A stretch of 22,564 bases of DNA from a virus. A program made the position numbers and the translations under genes. The stretch lies in IMG/VR virus record IMGVR_UViG_3300044530_000276, positions 1 through 22,564 of that record; one strand, 5' to 3'. Below the pieces are notes generated by a model that was given only the letters and a program-made list of their open reading frames with translations, made no database searches and was not told the origin of the DNA. This document shows positions 18,347 to 22,564 of the stretch, in pieces (position 1 is the stretch's first letter; every line of letters starts with the position of its first letter).

Positions 18347-18362
18347 TGTGACTTAGGTCACA
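18347..18362. promoter_or_regulatory. CRP/GlxR-type operator
   Basis: TGTGACTTAGGTCACA is a perfect match to the CRP consensus half-sites (TGTGA-N6-TCACA) and also to the TA-centred actinobacterial GlxR form TGTGANNTANNTCACA. It lies between the leftward promoter candidate and the rightward -10. A host cAMP-receptor-family regulator binding here could set expression of both arms according to host carbon state. The sequence match is direct; the binding is inferred, and the dyad could serve a phage protein instead. Confidence 0.6.
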
Positions 18363-18381
18363 TGTAAGAAATCCTTATACT
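18353..18381 (+). promoter_or_regulatory. Candidate rightward promoter with palindromic -10
   Basis: TATACT (18376-18381) makes a good -10, with a weak -35 TTAGGT (18353-18358) 17 bases upstream that overlaps the CRP/GlxR-type dyad. The -10 sits in a perfect odd palindrome, CTTATA-C-TATAAG (18374-18386), and so could also be read leftward as TATAGT. With a weak -35 inside the operator, the site would suit activator-dependent or repressible transcription. Confidence 0.35.
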
Positions 18382-18500
18382 ATAAGCACATTCCCCCAAA
18401 AACAGCACAAAAAATTATGAGAGAGTCATGGGTGGGTGTATGGGACTCGGTTTAATCACCCTAGGTCATGTTGTCGGTTGGTGTCTGTCCCTGTCCATTG

Positions 18501-18543
18501 GTTGCCTTTGGCAACGTGTACCCCGTACCCCGTTGAGACGGGG
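18501..18543. other. Two adjacent GC-rich hairpins
   Basis: GTTGCC/GGCAAC (18501-18515, loop TTT) and CCCCGT/ACGGGG (18528-18543, loop TGAG) follow each other closely. The second stem's left arm ACCCCGT is also repeated just before it (18520-18526 and 18527-18533), allowing an alternative pairing. No T-run follows in either direction, so these are not clear terminators. They may belong to a structured leader RNA or an initiation site. Confidence 0.45.
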
Positions 18544-18614
18544 CAGGTAGGTATTTAATAAAGGCAGATTTATTCAATGGTGACTGTCTGCATGGGTTGA
18601 ATCGGTGGCAGGTT

Positions 18615-18646
18615 TACCAGGTGAATCCCGATACCAGGTGAATCCC
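18615..18646. repeat. 15-bp direct repeat next to palindrome
   Basis: TACCAGGTGAATCCC occurs at 18615-18629 and again at 18632-18646, a 17-base period. The second copy ends on the first base of a CTAACAGTACTGTTAG palindrome. Two closely spaced identical boxes abutting an operator-like site suggest a protein-binding array. Confidence 0.7.
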
Positions 18647-18661
18647 TAACAGTACTGTTAG
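18646..18661. promoter_or_regulatory. Palindrome copy 1, CTAACAGTACTGTTAG
   Basis: Exact 16-bp palindrome, the first of five in the rightward half. It lies 31 bases upstream of a candidate promoter for the HTH gene and about 190 bases before that gene's start. An operator for the HTH protein (autoregulation) is a natural hypothesis. Confidence 0.8.
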
Positions 18662-18691
18662 ACCCATTGCCTAAAGGGTTATTGGCTCAAG

Positions 18692-18719
18692 TTGCGTATC
18701 TGTGGAATGTGTGTATTCT
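18692..18719 (+). promoter_or_regulatory. Candidate promoter for HTH gene
   Basis: TTGCGT (18692-18697) and TATTCT (18714-18719) are 16 bases apart. It is the best sigma-70-like pair close to the HTH gene, though both boxes are imperfect. Transcription would begin near 18726, giving a leader of about 125 bases that contains three hairpins. Confidence 0.3.
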
Positions 18720-18793
18720 TGGAGTGTGGACATTGTGCAATTCTGCAATGGCTCACTTGTAACCTGATAACTCAATAGCGCGTAGGTGTCCCT

Positions 18794-18845
18794 AGTTGGG
18801 CAACTGCTCACAAGATTTGTGAGTGGTTACTCATCTAGGAGATGA
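18794..18845 (+). promoter_or_regulatory. Structured leader covering the HTH gene's RBS
   Basis: Three stems follow one another: AGTTG/CAACT (18794-18805), CTCACAA/TTGTGAG (18807-18823, loop GAT) and TCATCT/AGATGA (18831-18845, loop AGG). The last holds the Shine-Dalgarno AGGAG (18837-18841) in its loop and right arm. Together with the 9-base spacing to ATG 18851, this arrangement could reduce translation until opened. The stems are seen directly; the regulatory effect is inferred. Confidence 0.5.
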
Positions 18846-18850
18846 ACACA

Positions 18851-19420
18851 ATGAATAAATTGCAACTAACAGAAGCAACAGGCAACGCGATACGCGTAGC
18901 CATTGAAGCCCAAGCAACAGCGAAGCGAGCAGTTATCGAAGCGAGCGAAGCCGTTAACGTTAGCGATAGTCGCGTAAATGATGCTTGTGAAATTGCCTTC
19001 AAGGCATCTCAGGCAGGTATCACAGGCGACGCCATTGCAAAGGTCGCTGGCGTAACTGCAATGACTGTTAGCCGTTACATTGCTGGCGGTAAGTTGATGA
19101 TGCAGACAGAAGGCAAAATCACAGGAAGCAAGGCAGTTAGCGACATGGGTAATGGTTACTTAACCGTAGGAACGGTTAAGGAATGCGAGAACGTGAGCCA
19201 ATACAATAAGGCAGTTGCTGAAGGCAAGAAGGCTAAGGCGGGCAAGGCGGGCAAGGCAGATAAGCGTGAGCCTATCGAAATTGCACAGAGTCACGTCGAA
19301 GCATTAGGCAAGGCGATTAAGTCAGGCAGGGTAACCCTTGAACAGGTAACCGATTTATTTGCAGACATGGTAACCGACCTAATGGCAGAAGCCGAAGCAG
19401 AAGAGATGCAAGAAGCATAG
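18851..19420 (+). CDS. Helix-turn-helix DNA-binding protein, candidate regulator
   Basis: This 189-residue protein is the first gene of the rightward block. Residues about 54-83 (AGITGDAIAKVAGVTAMTVS then RYIAGGK) form a clear helix-turn-helix of the type in which a second helix 'T-x-x-TVSRYI' reads DNA. It is preceded by an Ala-rich helix (residues 8-50) and followed by a basic Lys/Ala/Gly linker (125-139) and an acidic C-terminal helix (160-189). I start at ATG 18851, 9 bases after AGGAG; the ATG at 18842 touches AGGAG and is unlikely. It has its own terminator, so it is probably a single-gene unit. It is the best candidate in this window to bind the CTAACAGTACTGTTAG sites, one of which lies upstream of it. 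Whether it represses or activates is unknown. Confidence 0.82.
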   Translation: MNKLQLTEATGNAIRVAIEAQATAKRAVIEASEAVNVSDSRVNDACEIAFKASQAGITGDAIAKVAGVTAMTVSRYIAGGKLMMQTEGKITGSKAVSDMGNGYLTVGTVKECENVSQYNKAVAEGKKAKAGKAGKADKREPIEIAQSHVEALGKAIKSGRVTLEQVTDLFADMVTDLMAEAEAEEMQEA

Positions 19421-19432
19421 GGACACACCAAG

Positions 19433-19466
19433 AAAATACCCCAGAGAAATCTGGGGTATTTTTTTT
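19433..19466 (+). terminator. Strong intrinsic terminator after HTH gene
   Basis: A perfect 13-bp stem (AAAATACCCCAGA at 19433-19445, TCTGGGGTATTTT at 19450-19462) with a GAAA tetraloop runs into a T-tract (19459-19466). It lies 12 bases after the HTH gene's stop. It should end that transcript, so the following genes need their own promoter in 19467-19668. Read leftward it also has an A/T-rich end but no transcript is expected there. Confidence 0.93.
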
Positions 19467-19486
19467 GTCCAAAATTAAGTTAGTTT

Positions 19487-19502
19487 CTAACAGTACTGTT
19501 AG
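19487..19502. promoter_or_regulatory. Palindrome copy 2, CTAACAGTACTGTTAG
   Basis: Exact 16-bp copy, 20 bases after the terminator T-tract and ahead of the small-gene operon. This non-coding place is suitable for an operator controlling that operon's promoter, although I cannot pick a convincing -35/-10 pair nearby. Confidence 0.8.
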
Positions 19503-19538
19503 GGTTTTGCTGGTGTACTGCTCGTGTATTGCTTGAAT

Positions 19539-19575
19539 ACTACTGATTTGGTGCTTGCACTACTGATTTGGTGCT
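19539..19575. repeat. 17-bp direct repeat, 20-bp period
   Basis: ACTACTGATTTGGTGCT occurs at 19539-19555 and at 19559-19575. The 20-base period puts both copies on nearly the same face of the helix (about two turns), as expected for a pair of cooperatively bound sites. It lies in the non-coding stretch before the small-gene operon, between palindrome copies 2 and 3. Confidence 0.8.
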
Positions 19576-19640
19576 AAGTTGCGAACGGATTGGATACCTG
19601 ATAGACTGAACGTAGTTCAGGAGATGCTTGAACGCTGTCA

Positions 19641-19656
19641 CTAACAGTACTGTTAG
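19641..19656. promoter_or_regulatory. Palindrome copy 3, merged with a Shine-Dalgarno
   Basis: Exact copy whose last bases (TTAG) run into GGAG, so the palindrome and the ribosome binding site of the gene at 19669 overlap. The 20 bases TAACAGTACTGTTAGGAGTT are identical to those at copy 4. As RNA it could fold into a 6-bp hairpin touching the Shine-Dalgarno. Confidence 0.85.
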
Positions 19657-19668
19657 GAGTTGGGTGAC

Positions 19669-19878
19669 GTGAGCAAGGGCAAAGGTATGCGTGGGTATGA
19701 CGGTTCAACCGTTCCCACTAATCGGGTGCTACGAAGTGCCTCTTATGTACAGGTGAGGACTGTTGCTAAGGTACAGTTGCGAACCAACTGCAAGTCCAGT
19801 AAGATACGAGTATCGTACAACGCTGAGGCTATCGCCAAAGCATTAGCCGTACTGGGTAACAGTACTGTTAGGAGTTAA
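19669..19878 (+). CDS. Small basic protein, unknown
   Basis: I do not recognise this 69-residue protein. The start is GTG 19669, 9 bases after AGGAG; a TTG at 19660 would abut the Shine-Dalgarno. It is strongly basic (Lys and Arg spread throughout, e.g. SKGKGMRGYDG, YVQVRTVAKVQLRTN, KSSKIRVSYN), with a helical AEAIAKALAVLG near the end. That could suit nucleic-acid binding, but there is no motif. Its last codons contain palindrome copy 4 (NSTVRS), which also carries the next gene's ribosome binding site. It is the first gene of the operon that leads to the amidoligase. Confidence 0.65.
   Translation: MSKGKGMRGYDGSTVPTNRVLRSASYVQVRTVAKVQLRTNCKSSKIRVSYNAEAIAKALAVLGNSTVRS
19857..19871. promoter_or_regulatory. 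Palindrome copy 4, 14-bp core merged with a Shine-Dalgarno
   Basis: The core TAACAGTACTGTTA (19857-19870) is exact; the outer C of the 16-mer is G here (19856). It runs into GGAG (19871-19874), the ribosome binding site of the gene at 19880, and lies in the coding end of the previous gene in a frame different from that used by copy 5, so conservation is at DNA or RNA level. Confidence 0.82.
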
Positions 19879-19879
19879 G

Positions 19880-20071
19880 ATGATTACTAAAGACATTGAA
19901 GTGCTGGCTTACTACGAAACTATTGACGGGTCAGGTGCAATGTTAAGTCAGATGTTCACCTATGACTGTCACAAGTGCGACTACTCACACGCTAGAGGTA
20001 GCCGCCTACTATCGGAGATTGCTAGGCAGATTGCCGAGCATGTACTAACGCAAGAACATCAGGAGAAATGA
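19880..20071 (+). CDS. Small putative zinc-finger protein
   Basis: This 63-residue protein starts at ATG 19880, 5 bases after GGAG, just after the previous stop. Residues 30-33 are CHKC and two histidines follow at 54 and 60 on a predicted helix (LLSEIARQIAEHVLTQEHQE), which gives a C-x2-C-x20-H-x5-H pattern. The linker is longer than in a classical C2H2 finger, so a finger-like metal site is possible but not proven. The N-terminal strand part (IEVLAYYETIDGSGAML) has no family I recognise. The stop shares bases with the start of the next gene. It may bind nucleic acid or act as a small partner protein. Confidence 0.7.
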   Translation: MITKDIEVLAYYETIDGSGAMLSQMFTYDCHKCDYSHARGSRLLSEIARQIAEHVLTQEHQEK

Positions 20072-20265
20072 TGCGTACTACATGGAAAGAAATGGTTGCC
20101 TTCCTTATGGATTGGCGCGACTACCTTAACGGACTCAAGCCCGCGAGCCATGCAGAGTTGGGCTGGTCAGGTACTGATAGTGATACCCCTATCTATGATG
20201 AGTTGCTAGAGATGGCTAAGCATTATGGTTGGGCATACCCAGGCAAGGTGTATGACAATGAGTGA
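20071..20265 (+). CDS. Small acidic protein, unknown
   Basis: This 64-residue protein is unrecognised. Two ATGs (20068, 20071) are in frame; 20071 is 5 bases from GGAG and 20068 only 2, so I take 20071. The sequence is Trp/Tyr-rich (WKEMVAFLMDWRDYLNGLKP and YGWAYPGKVYDNE) with an acidic middle (GTDSDTPIYDELLEMAKHYG). The start overlaps the previous stop by one base, and the end overlaps the next gene by 8 bases, as expected of a coupled operon. Function unknown. Confidence 0.65.
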   Translation: MRTTWKEMVAFLMDWRDYLNGLKPASHAELGWSGTDSDTPIYDELLEMAKHYGWAYPGKVYDNE

Positions 20266-20419
20266 AGAACCAACATGGAAAGATGAGGCTATCTCTTGGT
20301 ACGCTAGTGACCTACATGAGATGGGCTACATCAAGAATGAAGATGAGTGGAACGAGTTGCTCAATCTGCTATGCGAAACTGTGCAAGTACATCTTGAGGA
20401 GATGAAAGACAATGGCTAA
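20258..20419 (+). CDS. Small acidic helical protein, unknown
   Basis: This gene encodes 53 residues from ATG 20258 (MSEEPTWKDEAISWYASDLH). The start lies 7 bases after AAGGTG, and the first bases overlap the previous stop (ATGAGTGA). Longer in-frame starts would lie inside the upstream gene and lack a ribosome binding site. The product is very acidic and likely two helices (DEWNELLNLLCETVQVHLEE). It has the opening W and D/E richness seen in small early phage proteins, but I know no function. The stop overlaps the next start by 8 bases. Confidence 0.62.
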   Translation: MSEEPTWKDEAISWYASDLHEMGYIKNEDEWNELLNLLCETVQVHLEEMKDNG

Positions 20420-20597
20420 GGCACACATGACCAAGATGTACTGGTTTGAGTCTGAGGTAGATAAACTAATCGCACAAGGTGTCCCTAATGGTGAGGCACT
20501 ACAAATAATTCTGGATAGGCTTACCACTATGGATAGTATCGAGTGGTACGAACCAACCAACAACCTAACAGTACTGTTAGAACAGGAGGAACTCTGA
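20412..20597 (+). CDS. Small helical protein upstream of amidoligase
   Basis: This 61-residue protein starts at ATG 20412, 10 bases after AGGAG and overlapping the previous stop by 8 bases. It is helical (SEVDKLIAQGVPNGEALQII) and acidic at the end (LLEQEEL). Palindrome copy 5 lies inside its last codons (NLTVLL) in another frame than copy 4. Its TGA shares one base with the amidoligase ATG, so the two are translationally linked. The tight join may mean that it helps the amidoligase, but there is no motif to test this. Confidence 0.65.
   Translation: MAKAHMTKMYWFESEVDKLIAQGVPNGEALQIILDRLTTMDSIEWYEPTNNLTVLLEQEEL
20565..20580. promoter_or_regulatory. Palindrome copy 5, before the amidoligase
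   Basis: Exact 16-bp copy ending 16 bases before the amidoligase ATG, followed by AGGAGG. It is inside the coding end of the previous gene but read in a different frame from copy 4, so protein sequence does not explain it. It marks the amidoligase start as a regulated point inside the operon. Confidence 0.85.
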
Positions 20598-21796
20598 TGA
20601 CTGACATAGATACAACATACCTTGATGTTGAGGTAGATGAACGACAAGTAGTATGTTGTTATGGTACATGTACTAACACCATAGACATGGACAATGACAC
20701 ATACGCACTTGATAGTAGCGAGGATGCGTACTGCGAGGCTCACATCTTCCTATGCAACTGGTGTAACTGCACATTCCCAGACACCGAGGTGCACGATAAC
20801 TTCGGTGGTTACTGTGTCCCATGTGGCAACAGAATGTCTACATGTGACAGATGTGGTAGGACTGAACACGAGAATGACATGTACAACATTAGTAGTGATG
20901 ATTGGTGTCACAGTTGTTACGAGGATTACTCTGAGCATTGCAGTCGTTGCGATTATAGTTATGACCCTAGACAGGGTAGGTGTTGTGGTGGTAGCCATGA
21001 TGTCCATGACTATGGTTACAAACCTTATCCTCAGTTTCATTGGGTAGATAACGACCCTGATGCTGACCGCCATGTATTCATGGGCTTTGAGTTAGAGGTT
21101 GAGTCTAGTGGTGATGACTATGATGGTCCGGAATTAGTGGAGTCATACTTAGGCGACCTTGCTTACTTCAAGGAAGACGGCTCACTTAATGACGGCTTCG
21201 AGATAGTCACGCATCCAATGACCCTTGCCTATGCACACAGCATGAACTGGGAATGGACTAAAGGTCTACTGGATAAGGGCTATCGCTCATGGGACAGGAG
21301 TACCTGTGGCTTACATGTTCACGTTGATAGACGTGGCTTCAATGGTAGGTTACATCAGTACTCATTCACCCTGCTACTCATGCGTAACAAGGCTTTGTCT
21401 TACCTAATTGCAGGTAGACAAGGCAACTCGTATGCATCCTTTGACAAGAACGTACGCACAGAAATACCTAAGCATCTAAAGGGTCAAGACAACTGTGCTC
21501 AACGGTATTCTGCTGTCAATGTACTACCAACATCTACCCTTGAAGTGCGTATGTTCAGGGGTTCACTAAAGAAAGAACGCATACTCGCTGCACTTGAGTA
21601 TGTGCATAGTGCCGTAGAGTATTCACGCGGTGCTAGGTCAGGTGTTGGTGCTGAGGAATACTTAACAGCACCTGCATTTATCCAATGGTTACGAGGTAAC
21701 AAGGCTTTGTATCCAAACCTATTAAGTTACATAAATCAATCAGTCGAGTTCGGCTTTAGCGAGAAGTCCTATACTTCTCAGAATAGTGGAGAGTAA
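20597..21796 (+). CDS. Amidoligase-like enzyme with N-terminal zinc fingers
   Basis: I start this 399-residue protein at ATG 20597, after AGGAGG and sharing a base with the previous stop. Residues 1-130 carry 17 cysteines, mostly as CxxC pairs (53/56, 73/76, 83/86, 104/107, 115/118, with 20/21/25 and 129/130), like stacked treble-clef or LIM-type zinc fingers. Residues about 160-345 look like the amidoligase (COOH-NH2 ligase, Pfam Amidoligase_2-type) fold: GFELEVE (163-169), KEDGS (192-196), GFEIVTHP (200-207), CGLHVHVD (237-244) and LEVRMFRGS (315-323). Known members of this glutamine-synthetase-like group use ATP to join a carboxylate to an amine; the substrate here is unknown. The next gene, a glutamine amidotransferase, could supply ammonia. 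The zinc fingers may direct the enzyme to nucleic acid or protein. Confidence 0.82.
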   Translation: MTDIDTTYLDVEVDERQVVCCYGTCTNTIDMDNDTYALDSSEDAYCEAHIFLCNWCNCTFPDTEVHDNFGGYCVPCGNRMSTCDRCGRTEHENDMYNISSDDWCHSCYEDYSEHCSRCDYSYDPRQGRCCGGSHDVHDYGYKPYPQFHWVDNDPDADRHVFMGFELEVESSGDDYDGPELVESYLGDLAYFKEDGSLNDGFEIVTHPMTLAYAHSMNWEWTKGLLDKGYRSWDRSTCGLHVHVDRRGFNGRLHQYSFTLLLMRNKALSYLIAGRQGNSYASFDKNVRTEIPKHLKGQDNCAQRYSAVNVLPTSTLEVRMFRGSLKKERILAALEYVHSAVEYSRGARSGVGAEEYLTAPAFIQWLRGNKALYPNLLSYINQSVEFGFSEKSYTSQNSGE

Positions 21797-21798
21797 TT

Positions 21799-22564
21799 AT
21801 GTGTATGCTATGTGTATCCCTTCCAGGGTCACGTCCAACACGCGAGCAGTTAGAGATTGCTTGCTATAACAACAACGATGGCTTCGGCTATGCAGTAAAT
21901 CATGGTGACCACATTGTGGCTGGTCGTGGTATGCTGATAGATGTCACCATTGACAGGTTCTTTGCTGAGTTAGATAAGAATCCCAACGCTATCGGTATGT
22001 TCCACGCACGTCTTACCACACATGGTACGACACACGTTGAGAACAATCACCCATTCAGGGTAGATGGTCGCAAGGACATTGTGTTAGGTCACAATGGTAT
22101 GCTTCCAGTTACTATCAAACCTGGTGACAAACGCTCAGATACCCGTATCTTTGCTGAGGATTTGCTACCTAGCATGGGTGTCGGTGTGCTCGACGACCCT
22201 GCATACTTCAAGCAACTAGAGGACTGGGCTAGAGGTAGCAAGATTGCTATCCTCAACACATCACCTGACCTCAAGGACGACGTGTACATTCTCAACGAGA
22301 AGGACGGTCATTGGGCTGATGGTGTGTGGTGGTCTAACACCTCATACAAGTCACGCAGTTACTGGGCTACCAGTTACACTGGTGGGTACTACAATGGCTA
22401 TGCATCTAAGGAGGACTATGACTTCTTCGAGAGAGACAAGCATCTACTGCTATCATCTGATGAATTGCTTGATGCTGACGGTACTGTCAGAACTATCTAT
22501 GATGTGTGCTACCATTGCTACTCACACCTACGAGAGGACGACTACAACGAGGGTGCTTGCACTG
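21799..22564 (+). CDS. Class II glutamine amidotransferase (C-terminus cut by window edge)
   Basis: 255 codons are visible, without a stop. The ATG at 21799 is 5 bases after GGAGAG, and the preceding amidoligase stops 2 bases earlier. After loss of Met, Cys2 would be the catalytic nucleophile (MCMLCVS). Further PurF/GlmS-type features are GFGYAV (28-33), FHARLTTHG followed by NNHPF (68-86), LGHNGML (96-102) and SDTRIF (113-118). This is the glutaminase domain, releasing ammonia from glutamine. After about residue 190 the sequence is Tyr/Ser/Gly-rich, and near the edge C237-x2-C240 and C254 hint at a zinc ribbon. No synthase domain (as in GlmS or PurF) is visible, so the neighbouring amidoligase is the likely ammonia user. 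A host-type asparagine synthetase is excluded by the motifs seen only if the missing C-terminus is short. Confidence 0.85.
   Translation, partial: MCMLCVSLPGSRPTREQLEIACYNNNDGFGYAVNHGDHIVAGRGMLIDVTIDRFFAELDKNPNAIGMFHARLTTHGTTHVENNHPFRVDGRKDIVLGHNGMLPVTIKPGDKRSDTRIFAEDLLPSMGVGVLDDPAYFKQLEDWARGSKIAILNTSPDLKDDVYILNEKDGHWADGVWWSNTSYKSRSYWATSYTGGYYNGYASKEDYDFFERDKHLLLSSDELLDADGTVRTIYDVCYHCYSHLREDDYNEGACT

Larger units (their letters stand above)
18175..18850. other. Divergent non-coding control region
   Basis: These 676 bases separate the leftward late block from the rightward block. I found no open frame with a plausible start and ribosome binding site on either strand, and no tRNA. From left to right the region holds two similar hairpins, a leftward promoter candidate, a CRP/GlxR-type dyad, a rightward -10 in a palindrome, two more hairpins, a 15-bp direct repeat, the first copy of the 16-bp palindrome, another promoter candidate, and a structured leader before the HTH gene. 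The density of dyads would also suit a replication origin, but I see no iteron array that would support it. Confidence 0.75.

Noticed and set aside
18500-18660. A tRNA or other classical RNA gene
   Set aside because: A few short stems and a GGTGAATCCC segment resemble a T-arm, but no cloverleaf with anticodon and acceptor stems can be built.
18597-18661. CRISPR-like or iteron array
   Set aside because: Only two copies of the 15-bp repeat are present with a 2-base gap; this is neither a repeat-spacer array nor a replication iteron set.
19621-19644. Six-codon leader peptide (ATG at 19623)
   Set aside because: The AGGAG touches the ATG with no spacing, and the frame ends inside palindrome copy 3. 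There is no evidence that it is translated.
20369-20743. Minus-strand 124-codon open frame and minus-strand frame 20750-21073
   Set aside because: They lie antisense to the small genes and the cysteine-rich amidoligase N-terminus, have odd composition and no ribosome binding site.
22475-22490. CTGACGGTACTGTCAG as a sixth copy of the palindrome
   Set aside because: It matches 13 of 16 bases but breaks the symmetry, lies deep inside the amidotransferase coding region and has no start site next to it. It is probably chance.

Overview
This window reads as part of a tailed double-stranded DNA phage genome (Caudoviricetes). Two divergent gene blocks meet at a non-coding region at about 18175-18850. 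Base composition is moderately AT-rich. I cannot identify the host from sequence alone. A perfect match to the actinobacterial CRP/GlxR operator pattern, and the resemblance of several small proteins to ones I know from actinophages and uncultured freshwater phages, make an actinobacterial host the best guess.

Leftward (minus-strand) block, from about 18174 down to position 1: late packaging, head and fibre genes in transcription order. They are a large terminase subunit with a TerS-like helix-turn-helix at its N-terminus, a portal protein, a proteasome/HslV-like Ntn hydrolase (candidate head-maturation protease), a Pro/Gly-rich protein, a 57-aa protein, a 1892-aa giant protein (probably internal or ejection related), two helical proteins of about 300 aa, an acidic coiled-coil scaffold, an N4-gp56-family major capsid protein, three small proteins, a collagen-like fibre with a C1q-like tip, a fibre-tip-like protein, a glycine-rich adhesin-like protein and two small proteins. 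The last of these is cut by the window edge. Many neighbours overlap by 1-11 bases (TAATG, ATGA), so translational coupling is widespread. No tail tube, sheath or tape-measure gene is visible.

Divergent region 18175-18850: no convincing gene. It holds tandem hairpins before the terminase, a leftward promoter candidate, a 16-bp CRP/GlxR-type dyad, a rightward -10 set in a palindrome, more hairpins, a 15-bp direct repeat and a structured leader whose last hairpin covers the ribosome binding site of the first rightward gene.

Rightward (plus-strand) block, 18851 to the right edge: a helix-turn-helix protein closed by a strong intrinsic terminator, then a tightly packed run of five small genes leading into a zinc-finger amidoligase and an adjacent class II glutamine amidotransferase (cut by the edge). 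The last two form a plausible two-enzyme amide-forming system of unknown substrate.

A 16-bp perfect palindrome, CTAACAGTACTGTTAG, occurs five times, only in the rightward half (one copy has a 14-bp core). Three copies sit directly before a Shine-Dalgarno and start codon, the last before the amidoligase. This looks like a phage regulon signal, with the helix-turn-helix protein as the obvious candidate binder. The window also appears to contain no GATC and possibly no AGCT tetranucleotide, which suggests selection by restriction.
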